From Pseudomonas cichorii (GTDB taxonomy: Bacteria; Pseudomonadota; Gammaproteobacteria; Pseudomonadales; Pseudomonadaceae), in NCBI RefSeq assembly GCF_003700275.1, contig NZ_RBRE01000093.1:1-64000 (forward strand): DNA of 64,000 nt, read 5' to 3'. A model generated the notes under the pieces. It searched no databases. It saw only the letters and a list, made by a program, of their open reading frames with translations, and was not told where the DNA came from. Below, piece by piece: positions 1 through 15,999 of this stretch; position 1 is the stretch's first letter, and each line of letters starts with the position of its first letter. The position numbers and the translations under genes are program-made.

Positions 1-100
1 TGGGGGTTTTGTCTTTGTGGGCCGAAAAACACTTGTTCGTTTCTATGCATTGCATGCGTGCGTGGCTATTATGCGTGCCTCATTGCTAGGCGATATTTAC

Positions 101-1060
101 ATGATGACCTTGTTAAGGCTTCTTGCTGATGGCGAGTTTCACTCCGGGCAGGTTCTGGGTGATGTTCTCGGCGTTAGCCGAAGCGCCGTCTGGAAGCAGC
201 TTCAACAGCTTGAGGCTGAACTGAGCGTTGAGATACATAAGGTGCGTGGTCGTGGTTACCGGCTCGCACATCCCATCTCTCTTCTATCGTCGTCTTCCAT
301 ATCGCAAAGCGGCCTGCCTTCGGGGTGGTCGGTCCATGTTGCGAGCTCTATCGACTCTACAAATGCCGAGGCAGTGCGTCTGATCGGTCAGGCTGCGGCT
401 ATGCCCATGCTGGTCCTGGCAGAGAGGCAGACGGCCGGAAGAGGCCGTCGGGGTCGCAAGTGGGTCAGTCCTTTTGGTGAAAACCTCTATTACAGCCTGG
501 CGCTGCGTGTTGATGGCGGTATGCGCCAGCTTGAAGGTCTCAGCTTGCTTGTAGGGCTTGCTGTCATGCAGGTCTTGCGTGATTGCGGGGTCAAGGGCGC
601 GGGGCTTAAATGGCCTAATGATGTCCTGGTGGGCAAGCGCAAGATTGCCGGCATTCTTCTTGAGTTGATCGGTGATCCCGCGGACGTATGTCACGTGGTG
701 ATCGGTGTGGGAATCAATGTAAATATGCAGTCTTCTGCCGATGTGGATCAGTCCTGGACATCCTTGCGCCTGGAGACAGGTGTTCTCTCTGATCGTAACG
801 ACCTGGCTGTACGTATCAGTCAAAAGCTCGATGCTTTGCTTGCCCGGCATCGGGAGCAGGGGTTTGCAGCGTTCCAGGCCGAGTGGGAGCAAGGGCATTT
901 ATGGCAGGGGTGTGCCGTTACGCTGCTCTCTGGTGTGGAAGTGGTTGAGGGGATTGTCTTGGGGGTCGATGTGCTTGGTGCATTACGTCTCGATGTAGCT
1001 GGTGTCGAGAAAAGCTTTAGTGGTGGTGAGCTTAGCCTGAGGTTGCGTGATGGTGCTTGA
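101..1060 (+). CDS. birA: Bifunctional biotin-[acetyl-CoA-carboxylase] ligase / biotin operon repressor BirA
   Basis: BirA activates biotin with ATP and transfers it to the carrier protein of acetyl-CoA carboxylase, and it represses biotin synthesis genes through an N-terminal helix-turn-helix. The 319-aa product begins MMTLLRLLADGEFHSG. A winged HTH follows (about residues 5-60, with SRSAVWKQLQQLE), then the ligase core with the nucleotide-binding GRGRRGRKWVSP loop and the KWPNDVLV motif, and a small C-terminal SH3-like domain. The frame is open further upstream to about position 17, but the start at 101 gives the usual family length. The end overlaps coaX by 11 bases, so the two are probably translated in a coupled way. 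Confidence is high. Confidence 0.95.
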   Translation: MMTLLRLLADGEFHSGQVLGDVLGVSRSAVWKQLQQLEAELSVEIHKVRGRGYRLAHPISLLSSSSISQSGLPSGWSVHVASSIDSTNAEAVRLIGQAAAMPMLVLAERQTAGRGRRGRKWVSPFGENLYYSLALRVDGGMRQLEGLSLLVGLAVMQVLRDCGVKGAGLKWPNDVLVGKRKIAGILLELIGDPADVCHVVIGVGINVNMQSSADVDQSWTSLRLETGVLSDRNDLAVRISQKLDALLARHREQGFAAFQAEWEQGHLWQGCAVTLLSGVEVVEGIVLGVDVLGALRLDVAGVEKSFSGGELSLRLRDGA

Positions 1061-1799
1061 ACTCGACTGCGGAAATAGCTTCATCAAGTGGCGTGTGATC
1101 AATGTGGGTGGCGTTGCGCTGTTTGCCGGTGGCGTAGTCGACTCTGACCAGGCGCTGCTGGAGCATTTGCGGCGTCTTCCCGGGCTGGCACTGAGTGCCT
1201 GTCGACTGGTCAGCGTACGCAGCGCTGAAGAGACCGAGAAACTCGTGTCTGCTCTTGTTCAGGGCTTCTCGATCCATCCTGTCTGTGCCGCTCCTGCGCG
1301 AGAGTTGGCGGGAGTTGTGAATGGCTATGATGACTATGAGCGCCTCGGGCTGGATCGCTGGCTTGCGTTCGTAGGGGCTTATCATGTTGCCCGCAAGGCC
1401 TGCCTGGTCATCGATCTGGGGACTGCAGTGACCTCGGACTTTGTCGATGCGAGCGGTCAGCACCTGGGTGGCTTCATCTGTCCGGGTATGCCGTTGATGC
1501 GCAATCAGCTACGCACCCACACGCGACGTATTCGATACGATGATGCGGCAGCCGAGCGTGCGCTCGTCAGTTTTGTGCCGGGGCGTGCAACCGCCGAGGC
1601 TGTCGAGCGTGGTTGCTCCTTGATGTTGCGAGGTTTTGCGCTGACGCAGCTGGATCTTGCCCGGAGCTACTGGGGTGATGATTTTTGTGTGTTCGTAACC
1701 GGTGGTGATGCCGCGCTGGTTGAAGGTGTGCTTACTGATGTTCGAGTGGTGCCTGACCTGGTTTTCGTCGGTTTGGCTCTGGCCTGTCCGTTACGCTGA
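1050..1799 (+). CDS. coaX: Type III pantothenate kinase CoaX
   Basis: CoaX phosphorylates pantothenate in the first step of coenzyme A synthesis. It belongs to the ASKHA fold and, unlike CoaA, is not feedback inhibited by CoA (family knowledge). The 249-aa product starts MVLELDCGNSFIKWR, the first phosphate-binding motif, and has the second motif DLGTAVTSDFVD followed by GGFICPGM. GTG at 1047 and ATG at 1050 are adjacent; ATG is preferred. The start lies inside the end of birA and the stop is 7 bases before the next gene, so birA, coaX and the SPOR gene form one operon, as in P. aeruginosa. Confidence 0.94.
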   Translation: MVLELDCGNSFIKWRVINVGGVALFAGGVVDSDQALLEHLRRLPGLALSACRLVSVRSAEETEKLVSALVQGFSIHPVCAAPARELAGVVNGYDDYERLGLDRWLAFVGAYHVARKACLVIDLGTAVTSDFVDASGQHLGGFICPGMPLMRNQLRTHTRRIRYDDAAAERALVSFVPGRATAEAVERGCSLMLRGFALTQLDLARSYWGDDFCVFVTGGDAALVEGVLTDVRVVPDLVFVGLALACPLR

Positions 1800-1806
1800 G
1801 GTTTTT

Positions 1807-2235
1807 ATGCGTTGGCTATTCCTTTTGTTGTTGATGTTGAATGCCTTCTACTACATCTGGCATCAACAAGAAGCTCCTCTGCGCGCCAAGGAGGTGCTGC
1901 CTCTGTCGCTGTATCGCGCTCCCCAGCAGGATATCCGCCTGCTCAGCGAGTCCGATCTGGGCCATGCCTCTCGTGAGGCGCAAACCAATTGTGTCTATCT
2001 GGGAGGTTTTCCTCGCCAGGAGGATGCGCGAGCTGTCGAGCAGCGTCTCAATAGCCTGGATATCCAGTCGCAGTTTCAGGTTTTACAGACGTCTGGTGTG
2101 AGTGGTTACTGGCTCAGGATTTCGCCAGAGAGTCGACGTCTGGTCGGGGATGGCGTGGTCAATCAGCTGCTTCAGGATTTTCCGCAATTAAAAAACAAAA
2201 TAATGTCTTGTGAGGGCATTGCAACTGCGGAGTAG
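1807..2235 (+). CDS. Small SPOR-domain membrane protein
   Basis: The product is about 142 aa with one N-terminal hydrophobic segment (MRWLFLLLLMLNAFYYI) acting as an uncleaved anchor. A short linker leads to a periplasmic SPOR-like domain (about residues 60-125, with NCVYLGGFPRQEDARAVEQR and later GYWLRISPES). SPOR domains bind glycan strands stripped of stem peptides and often localise to division sites. The ATG at 1807 follows the coaX stop closely; an in-frame extension to 1702 would overlap coaX and add non-membrane residues. It matches the gene after coaX in other Pseudomonas. Its specific role is unknown. Confidence 0.85.
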   Translation: MRWLFLLLLMLNAFYYIWHQQEAPLRAKEVLPLSLYRAPQQDIRLLSESDLGHASREAQTNCVYLGGFPRQEDARAVEQRLNSLDIQSQFQVLQTSGVSGYWLRISPESRRLVGDGVVNQLLQDFPQLKNKIMSCEGIATAE

Positions 2236-2336
2236 TTTGCATAGAATGGCGCCCGCTTCGCAGTGAGGTGTAAACCTCGCAAGTGAAGCTTGTAGTAGTC
2301 AACGCATGTAACCTCAGGTTTTTAATGAGAAAAAGG

Positions 2337-2365
2337 TTGACAGAAGGGTAGCATGAGTTGAGAAT
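2337..2365 (+). promoter_or_regulatory. Sigma-70 promoter of the tRNA-Tyr/Gly/Thr unit
   Basis: TTGACA at 2337-2342 and GAGAAT at 2360-2365 are 17 bases apart. A GC-rich discriminator (GCTGCCTCGC) follows, as is usual for stable-RNA promoters under stringent control. tRNA-Tyr begins 14 bases after the -10 element. Confidence 0.75.
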
Positions 2366-2378
2366 GCTGCCTCGCTTA

Positions 2379-2463
<85 letters not shown>

Positions 2464-2487
2464 TATTTAGCGCGATCTGCAAATTGC

Positions 2488-2561
<74 letters not shown>

Positions 2562-2587
2562 TGTTTGTGGTTCTTGCAAAGTGTTTC

Positions 2588-2663
2588 GCTCTTGTAGCTC
2601 AGTTGGTAGAGCACACCCTTGGTAAGGGTGAGGTCAGCGGTTCAAATCCGCTCAAGAGCTCCA
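2588..2663 (+). tRNA. tRNA-Thr (anticodon GGT)
   Basis: This 76-base tRNA has acceptor arms GCTCTTG/CAAGAGC, discriminator T and an encoded CCA. The anticodon loop TTGGTAA gives GGT. A hairpin terminator follows 7 bases later. In P. aeruginosa and P. putida this tRNA is followed by a tuf gene, which is missing here. Confidence 0.97.
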
Positions 2664-2670
2664 TTGCTAA

Positions 2671-2701
2671 AGGCAGATATGAAAATATCTGCCTTTGTTT
2701 T
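2671..2701 (+). terminator. Rho-independent terminator after tRNA-Thr
   Basis: A perfect 10-bp stem AGGCAGATAT / ATATCTGCCT with a GAAA tetraloop is followed by TTGTTTT. It ends the tRNA-Tyr-Gly-Thr unit. Confidence 0.88.
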
Positions 2702-2783
2702 AAGTAGCTTCGCTTTTGAAGTGTTGCGCTTAAAGCATTTGGTGGTGGCCTGCAGCATCTGCTGGTCGCTTCTGAATGAGTTG

Positions 2784-2812
2784 TTGAAAAACTTTTGTCA
2801 GGTCCGCATAAT
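2784..2812 (+). promoter_or_regulatory. Sigma-70 promoter of tRNA-Trp / secE-nusG
   Basis: TTGAAA at 2784-2789 and CATAAT at 2807-2812 are separated by 17 bases. tRNA-Trp begins about 21 bases downstream, and no terminator is visible before secE, so tRNA-Trp, secE and nusG are probably co-transcribed. Confidence 0.7.
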
Positions 2813-2833
2813 GGTCGGCCTGATTTCGCTTTT

Positions 2834-2909
2834 AGGTCAGTAGCTCAATTGGCAGAGCGACGGTCTCCAAAACCGTAGGTTGGGGGTTCGATTCCCTCCT
2901 GACCTGCCA
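2834..2909 (+). tRNA. tRNA-Trp (anticodon CCA)
   Basis: This 76-base tRNA has acceptor arms AGGTCAG/CTGACCT, discriminator G and an encoded CCA. The anticodon loop CTCCAAA gives CCA. It lies 46 bases before secE, its usual place in Pseudomonas. Confidence 0.97.
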
Positions 2910-2955
2910 GATTTCCTAGATGTAATCTGGCTTTCTTTTCACAGGATCTCCGTAG

Positions 2956-3324
2956 ATGAATCCCAAGGCTGAAGCATCAGACTCGCGCTTTGACTCGCTT
3001 AAGTGGCTCCTGGTAGTCGCTTTGGTTGTCGTAGGTGTTGTCGGTAATCAGTATTACTCGTCCGCCCCGATTCTGTATCGCGTTCTGGCGCTTCTTGCGC
3101 TTGCTGCTGTTGCTGCATTTGTTGGTCTTCAAACCGGCAAGGGTAAAGCCTTTTTTGTCCTGGCAAAAGAAGCGCGCGCAGAGATCCGTAAAGTCGTATG
3201 GCCTACTCGCCAAGAAACCACGCAAACCACTCTGATTGTTGTGGCTGTTGTGTTGGTCATGGCGTTGCTGTTGTGGGGGCTCGATTCCCTGCTCGGCTGG
3301 CTTGTTTCCTTGATAGTTGGCTAA
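2956..3324 (+). CDS. secE: Preprotein translocase subunit SecE
   Basis: SecE is the small clamp subunit of the SecYEG channel in the inner membrane. The 122-aa product has three predicted membrane segments (about residues 17-33, 40-58 and 92-118). The conserved amphipathic stretch between segments two and three carries the hallmark RKVVWPTRQET. Its length fits the three-helix gammaproteobacterial form. It is followed 9 bases later by nusG, the standard pair, and probably shares the tRNA-Trp transcript. Confidence 0.96.
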   Translation: MNPKAEASDSRFDSLKWLLVVALVVVGVVGNQYYSSAPILYRVLALLALAAVAAFVGLQTGKGKAFFVLAKEARAEIRKVVWPTRQETTQTTLIVVAVVLVMALLLWGLDSLLGWLVSLIVG

Positions 3325-3333
3325 GGGTGTCCC

Positions 3334-3867
3334 GTGGCTAAGCGTTGGTACGTAGTGCATGCTTACTCGGGTTACGAGAAGCATGTCATGCGCTCTTTGA
3401 TCGAGCGTGTGAAGCTGGCAGGCATGGAAGATGGCTTCGGCGAAATTCTGGTTCCCACTGAAGAAGTGGTTGAAATGCGTAATGGCCAGAAGCGCAAAAG
3501 CGAGCGTAAATTCTTCCCTGGATATGTGCTTGTACAGATGGAAATGAATGAGGGTACTTGGCACTTGGTCAAGGACACTCCTCGCGTCATGGGCTTCATT
3601 GGCGGTACTGCCGATAAGCCAGCTCCAATCACCGACAAAGAAGCAGAAGCAATTCTGCGTCGTGTTGCTGATGGCAGCGATAAGCCGAAGCCAAAAACAC
3701 TATTCGAGCCGGGTGAGGTTGTACGTGTCACCGACGGTCCGTTTGCTGATTTTAATGGCACGGTCGAAGAAGTTAACTACGAAAAGAGCCGTATCCAAGT
3801 GGCTGTGCTCATTTTCGGACGTTCTACTCCGGTAGAGCTGGAGTTCAGTCAGGTCGAAAAGGCATAA
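3334..3867 (+). CDS. nusG: Transcription termination/antitermination factor NusG
   Basis: NusG binds the RNA polymerase clamp to suppress pausing and links it to Rho or to ribosomal S10. The 177-aa product has the NGN domain (about residues 1-115, opening AKRWYVVHAYSGYEKHV) and a C-terminal KOW domain (FEPGEVVRVTDGPFADFNG). It starts with an in-frame GTG (CCCGTGGCTAAG) at 3334. A strong hairpin terminator follows, separating it from rplK. Confidence 0.97.
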   Translation: MAKRWYVVHAYSGYEKHVMRSLIERVKLAGMEDGFGEILVPTEEVVEMRNGQKRKSERKFFPGYVLVQMEMNEGTWHLVKDTPRVMGFIGGTADKPAPITDKEAEAILRRVADGSDKPKPKTLFEPGEVVRVTDGPFADFNGTVEEVNYEKSRIQVAVLIFGRSTPVELEFSQVEKA

Positions 3868-3885
3868 CTGAGCTGGAATCCCATA

Positions 3886-3914
3886 CCCCGCAGCCTAAGG
3901 CTGTGGGGTTTTTT
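3886..3914 (+). terminator. Terminator between nusG and rplK
   Basis: A 10-bp stem CCCCGCAGCC / GGCTGTGGGG with a TAA loop is followed by six T. It marks the end of the secE-nusG unit. Confidence 0.88.
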
Positions 3915-3985
3915 CGTCACTGGGATATACGTGTAAGTAGCCGGGGAGCCTTGATTGGCGTTTGAACCCGTAATTGGAGTGCCTC

Positions 3986-4417
3986 ATGGCCAAGAAGATA
4001 ACCGCATACATCAAGCTGCAAGTGAAAGCCGCTCAGGCTAACCCTAGCCCGCCAGTTGGTCCTGCTCTGGGTCAGCACGGTGTGAACATCATGGAATTCT
4101 GTAAAGCATTCAACGCCCGTACTCAGGGTCTTGAGCCAGGCTTGCCGACTCCAGTGATCATCACTGTATACAGCGACCGTAGCTTCACTTTTGAAACAAA
4201 AAGTACCCCTGCCTCGGTTCTGCTGAAGAAAGCTGCAGGTTTGACCAGCGGCTCGGCTCGTCCGAACACCGTTAAGGTTGGCACCGTGACTCGTGCTCAG
4301 CTGGAAGATATCGCCAAGGCCAAAAGTGCCGATCTGACAGCTGCTGACCTGGAAGCGGCCGTGCGTACTATCGCCGGTTCCGCTCGTAGCATGGGCCTTA
4401 ACGTGGAGGGTGTGTAA
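3986..4417 (+). CDS. rplK: 50S ribosomal protein L11
   Basis: L11 forms the base of the GTPase-associated stalk with 23S rRNA and is needed for RelA activation. The 143-aa product starts MAKKITAYIKLQVKAAQANP and ends with the RNA-binding C-terminal domain (SARSMGLNVEGV). ATG 3986 has a GGAG site 8 bases upstream and is preferred over an in-frame ATG 12 bases earlier. The stop overlaps the rplA start (TAATG), indicating coupling. Confidence 0.97.
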   Translation: MAKKITAYIKLQVKAAQANPSPPVGPALGQHGVNIMEFCKAFNARTQGLEPGLPTPVIITVYSDRSFTFETKSTPASVLLKKAAGLTSGSARPNTVKVGTVTRAQLEDIAKAKSADLTAADLEAAVRTIAGSARSMGLNVEGV

Positions 4418-5112
4418 TGGCTAAGTTGACCAAACGTCAAAAGGCAATCGCTAGCAAGCTGGAAGCTGGCAAGGTCTACAACTTCGTAGACGCTGCTGCT
4501 CTGCTGACCGAGCTGTCTACCGTCAAGTTCAGCGAGTCTGTAGACGTTGCTGTTAATCTGGGCGTTGACCCTCGTAAGTCCGACCAGGTTGTTCGTAGCG
4601 CAACCGTTCTGCCGCACGGTACCGGTAAAACCGTACGTGTTGCTGTCTTCACCCAGGGCCCGGCTGCTGAAGCTGCTCTGGCTGCTGGTGCTGATCGTGT
4701 CGGCATGGACGATCTGGCTGCCGAAATGAAAGCTGGCGACCTGAACTATGACGTAGTTATTGCTTCTCCTGATGCAATGCGTGTTGTAGGTCAACTGGGT
4801 CAGGTTCTGGGTCCACGTGGCCTGATGCCTAACCCTAAAGTCGGCACTGTTACTCCTGACGTTGCTAACGCCGTCAAGAATGCCAAGGCTGGTCAGGTTC
4901 GTTATCGCACCGACAAAAACGGCATCATCCACACTTCCGTTGGCAAGGTCGGTTTCGACGCCGTCAAGCTGAAGGAAAACGTTGAAGCTCTGATCGCTGA
5001 TCTCAAGCGCATCAAGCCAGCTTCCTCGAAAGGCATTTATGTCAAGCGCGTTACCCTGAGCACCACCATGGGCCCAGGCCTGGTCATCGACCAAGGCTCC
5101 CTGGACGCGTAA
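4417..5112 (+). CDS. rplA: 50S ribosomal protein L1
   Basis: L1 forms the mobile stalk that helps release E-site tRNA. In enterobacteria it also represses its own L11-L1 mRNA (family knowledge). The 231-aa product has the standard length, with signature DAMRVVGQLGQVLGPRGLMP and the following KVGTVT. It starts one base inside the rplK stop. The rplJ leader lies downstream. Confidence 0.97.
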   Translation: MAKLTKRQKAIASKLEAGKVYNFVDAAALLTELSTVKFSESVDVAVNLGVDPRKSDQVVRSATVLPHGTGKTVRVAVFTQGPAAEAALAAGADRVGMDDLAAEMKAGDLNYDVVIASPDAMRVVGQLGQVLGPRGLMPNPKVGTVTPDVANAVKNAKAGQVRYRTDKNGIIHTSVGKVGFDAVKLKENVEALIADLKRIKPASSKGIYVKRVTLSTTMGPGLVIDQGSLDA

Positions 5113-5305
5113 GACAGACGTAACACAGTTTTGTGTTACTAAAGATTGGGGTCCCTGCCTGGCGGGGGCTATCCAAGACCGTAGGCGACGCAAGTCTTAA
5201 ACCTCAAGCCTACGCAGATGGTGCTCCCGGTTCCTTACCGAATCAGACACCAAAACGACATCCGGCCCTGGCCAGATGAAACGGTAACAAGCAGGAGTTA
5301 AACCC
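5113..5305 (+). promoter_or_regulatory. rplJ leader, probable L10-(L12)4 autoregulatory element
   Basis: The 193-base untranslated stretch before rplJ holds a short hairpin (GTAACACA-GTTT-TGTGTTAC, 5120-5139). Further on are the stem CGTAGGC (5180-5186) / GCCTACG (5208-5214) and flanking GGTCCC...CTCCCGG-like segments. Position and form match the known L10 leader, where L10-L12 binds to repress its own translation. The assignment rests on position and visible pairing, not on a covariance model. Confidence 0.7.
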
Positions 5306-5806
5306 GTGGCAATTAAACTCGAAGACAAGAAGGCCATCGTCGCTGAAGTCAACGAGGCTGCCAAAGTCGCTCTGTCTGCTGTCGTGGCTGATGCCCGTGG
5401 CGTGACAGTAGGCGCAATGACCGGACTCCGTAAAGAGGCCCGTGAAGCTGGCGTATACGTGCGTGTAGTACGTAACACCCTGCTCAAGCGCGCTGTTGAA
5501 GGTACTGATTACAGTGTCCTCAACGATGCGTTCACAGGCCCGACCTTGATCGCGTTCTCCAATGAACATCCTGGCGCTGCTGCGCGTTTGTTCAAAGAGT
5601 TTGCGAAAGGTCAGGACAAGTTCGAGATCAAGGCAGCTGCGTTCGAGGGCAAGTTCCTCGCAGCTAATCAGATCGACGTACTGGCAACCTTGCCGACCCG
5701 TGACGAAGCAATTTCCCAGCTGATGAGCGTGATTCAAGGCGCTACCAGCAAATTGGCTCGTACTCTGGCGGCTGTTCGCGACCAGAAAGAAGCTGCCGCA
5801 GCCTAA
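5306..5806 (+). CDS. rplJ: 50S ribosomal protein L10
   Basis: L10 anchors L7/L12 dimers to the ribosomal stalk. The 166-aa product starts at GTG 5306 (AVKLE-type N-terminus AIKLEDKKAIVAEV) with GCAGGAG upstream. The N-terminal domain binds 23S rRNA and L11, and the alanine-rich C-terminal helix (SKLARTLAAVRDQKEAAAA) is the L12 docking site. It is 78 bases before rplL. Confidence 0.97.
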   Translation: MAIKLEDKKAIVAEVNEAAKVALSAVVADARGVTVGAMTGLRKEAREAGVYVRVVRNTLLKRAVEGTDYSVLNDAFTGPTLIAFSNEHPGAAARLFKEFAKGQDKFEIKAAAFEGKFLAANQIDVLATLPTRDEAISQLMSVIQGATSKLARTLAAVRDQKEAAAA

Positions 5807-5884
5807 GGCTGAGCACTTTTTCTCGCGTATTTTTGTTTATTTCGATGGTCGCGTAGGCCGTCCCCCAATTCAGGAATTAGATTC

Positions 5885-6250
5885 ATGTCTATCTCTCAAG
5901 ACGATATCCTCAACGCAGTAGCCGAGATGTCCGTTCTGCAAGTCGTTGAGCTGATCAAAGCTTTCGAAGAAAAATTCGGCGTAACTGCCGCTGCTGCTTC
6001 GGCTGGTCCAGCTGTTGCTGCTGCTGTTGTTGAAGAGCAAACCGAATTCAACGTCATGCTGACCGAAGCTGGCGAGAAGAAAGTTAACGTTATTAAAGCA
6101 GTTCGTGAACTGACCGGTCTGGGCCTGAAAGAAGCCAAGGCAGTCGTTGACGGCGCTCCAGCAATGGTTCTGGAAGCAGTAGCTAAAGACGCTGCTGAAA
6201 AAGCCAAAGCTGCTCTGGAAGAAGCAGGCGCCAAAGTCGAGCTGAAATAA
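5885..6250 (+). CDS. rplL: 50S ribosomal protein L7/L12
   Basis: L7/L12 is the multicopy stalk protein that recruits and activates translational GTPases. The 121-aa product has an N-terminal dimerisation domain (ILNAVAEMSVLQVVELIKAF), an Ala/Val-rich hinge around residues 37-52, and a C-terminal domain with GLGLKEAKAVVDGAP. It is followed by an attenuator-like hairpin before rpoB, so ribosomal and polymerase subunits can be made in different amounts from one transcript. Confidence 0.97.
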   Translation: MSISQDDILNAVAEMSVLQVVELIKAFEEKFGVTAAAASAGPAVAAAVVEEQTEFNVMLTEAGEKKVNVIKAVRELTGLGLKEAKAVVDGAPAMVLEAVAKDAAEKAKAALEEAGAKVELK

Positions 6251-6296
6251 GCATCGATTTTGAACGTCCAGCCCACGCGTTAAGCGAAAGGCTGAT

Positions 6297-6325
6297 GGCT
6301 GGTGGCTTTTGCCACCGGCCTTTTT
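6297..6325 (+). terminator. rplL-rpoB attenuator hairpin
   Basis: The stem GGCTGGTGGC / GCCACCGGCC (one G-T pair) with a TTTT loop is followed by TTTTT. It is a good intrinsic terminator placed between two genes normally transcribed together, as expected of the partial attenuator known at this junction in other bacteria. Confidence 0.8.
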
Positions 6326-6360
6326 CCGTTACGGACGATTGGCTTTGCCAGCGTCCCTAA

Positions 6361-6407
6361 CGTGCAAGTACCACCAAGATGGTGGCGCAAACCAAGGGGT
6401 TTGCACG
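6361..6407 (+). other. Structured RNA segment upstream of rpoB
   Basis: An outer stem CGTGCAA (6361-6367) / TTGCACG (6401-6407) encloses an inner hairpin CCACC-AAGAT-GGTGG (6371-6385). It lies between the attenuator and rpoB, where E. coli has an RNase III processing site. A processing or regulatory function is an inference from position only. Confidence 0.45.
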
Positions 6408-6469
6408 ATTTTCTGGCTGCTTCCGTCGGAGGGAGCCAAACAAGCAGGTGACCAAGCTGGGGAACGCTG

Positions 6470-10543
<4,074 letters not shown>

Positions 10544-10606
10544 CACGTGACGCGATCGGGGGCAGGGCGGTATTGCCTGCTCCCTGCTCCGCCAGGAGGA
10601 AAGGCC

Positions 10607-14806
<4,200 letters not shown>

Positions 14807-14885
14807 GAGTAAAGCCTCGGCGTTTTCTTCTGATGAATTGCAGCATTTTGTTGCGTTCGCCGGAGGAAGACGTCGGGGCTTTGCC

Positions 14886-14914
14886 TTGACTGGGGGCAGG
14901 ATCCTCTTTAGACT
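14886..14914 (+). promoter_or_regulatory. Sigma-70 promoter of the str operon
   Basis: TTGACT (14886-14891) and TAGACT (14909-14914) are 17 bases apart in the rpoC-rpsL gap, about 90 bases before rpsL. Just upstream, AAAGCCTCGGCG (14811-14822) can pair imperfectly with CGTCGGGGCTTT (14871-14882), a possible long-range end structure for the rpoBC transcript. Confidence 0.65.
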
Positions 14915-15004
14915 CTTGTACCCCTAAATTTGGCGGGACTTCTGTCCTGTCATTTGCTTTTCTTGTAAGACAATAGCGTCGCAAGACAACAGTGGAGCTA
15001 GTAG

Positions 15005-15376
15005 ATGGCAACTATCAACCAGCTGGTACGTCAGCCGCGTAAGCGTATCGTCGAGAAATCCGACGTGCCTGCGCTGCAGAACTGCCCGCAACGTCGCGGT
15101 GTGTGCACTCGTGTGTATACCACCACGCCGAAAAAACCTAACTCGGCATTGCGTAAAGTCTGCCGTGTGCGCCTGACCAACGGTTTCGAGGTTTCCTCGT
15201 ACATCGGTGGTGAAGGTCACAACCTGCAAGAGCACAGCGTGGTACTGATCCGTGGCGGTCGTGTAAAAGACTTGCCAGGTGTTCGCTATCACACCGTTCG
15301 TGGTTCTTTGGATACTTCCGGCGTTAAAGGTCGTAACCAGGGTCGCTCGAAATACGGTACCAAGAAGCCTAAGTAG
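15005..15376 (+). CDS. rpsL: 30S ribosomal protein S12
   Basis: S12 sits at the decoding centre. The 123-aa product has the conserved TPKKPNSALRKVCRV loop with Lys43 and RGGRVKDLPG with Lys88. Both are the wild-type residues of streptomycin-sensitive ribosomes. It is the first gene of the str operon. Confidence 0.97.
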   Translation: MATINQLVRQPRKRIVEKSDVPALQNCPQRRGVCTRVYTTTPKKPNSALRKVCRVRLTNGFEVSSYIGGEGHNLQEHSVVLIRGGRVKDLPGVRYHTVRGSLDTSGVKGRNQGRSKYGTKKPK

Positions 15377-15498
15377 TATTTGGTTTCTGTTTGAATTTGC
15401 AGATTTCTATTTTTCTGAGTCGATAAGAGTAAGGTCGGACGCATTCCTCAGGGGATGGTGGTTCCGAGCTAACCTGAAGACCGTTTGAGGGCTTATCC

Positions 15499-15969
15499 AT
15501 GCCAAGAAGACGCGTAGCAGCCAAGCGCGAAGTGCTTGACGATCCAAAATACGGAAGCCAAATCCTGGCCAAGTTCATGAACCACGTGATGGAAAGCGGC
15601 AAGAAAGCCGTTGCCGAGCGTATCGTTTATGGCGCGCTGGACAAGGTTAAAGAACGCAAGAACAGCGACCCCCTGGAAATCTTCGAGAAAGCTCTCGACG
15701 CCATCGCTCCGCTGGTCGAAGTAAAGTCGCGCCGTGTAGGCGGTGCTACTTACCAGGTTCCGGTTGAAGTTCGTCCTTCCCGTCGTAATGCATTGGCAAT
15801 GCGCTGGCTGGTAGACTTCGCGCGCAAGCGCGGTGAGAAGTCTATGGCTCTGCGTTTGGCTGGCGAACTGCTGGACGCCGCCGAAGGTAAAGGTGCTGCA
15901 GTTAAGAAGCGTGAAGACGTGCACCGTATGGCTGAAGCCAACAAGGCTTTCTCGCACTACCGCTTCTAA
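15499..15969 (+). CDS. rpsG: 30S ribosomal protein S7
   Basis: S7 nucleates assembly of the 30S head and lies near the E site. The 156-aa product starts PRRRVAAKREVLDDPKYGSQ after Met and has the SRRVGGATYQVPVEVR signature. The 122-base gap after rpsL shows no clear terminator, so it is presumably in the same transcript. fusA begins 30 bases downstream. Confidence 0.97.
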   Translation: MPRRRVAAKREVLDDPKYGSQILAKFMNHVMESGKKAVAERIVYGALDKVKERKNSDPLEIFEKALDAIAPLVEVKSRRVGGATYQVPVEVRPSRRNALAMRWLVDFARKRGEKSMALRLAGELLDAAEGKGAAVKKREDVHRMAEANKAFSHYRF

Positions 15970-15999
15970 TTTTAGCGTCACTAATTTTGCGAGGGCTTT

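Noticed and set aside
2664..2833. A possible remnant of tufB between tRNA-Thr and tRNA-Trp
   Set aside because: No stretch resembling either end of the tuf gene at 18134 was found; only a terminator and promoter are visible.
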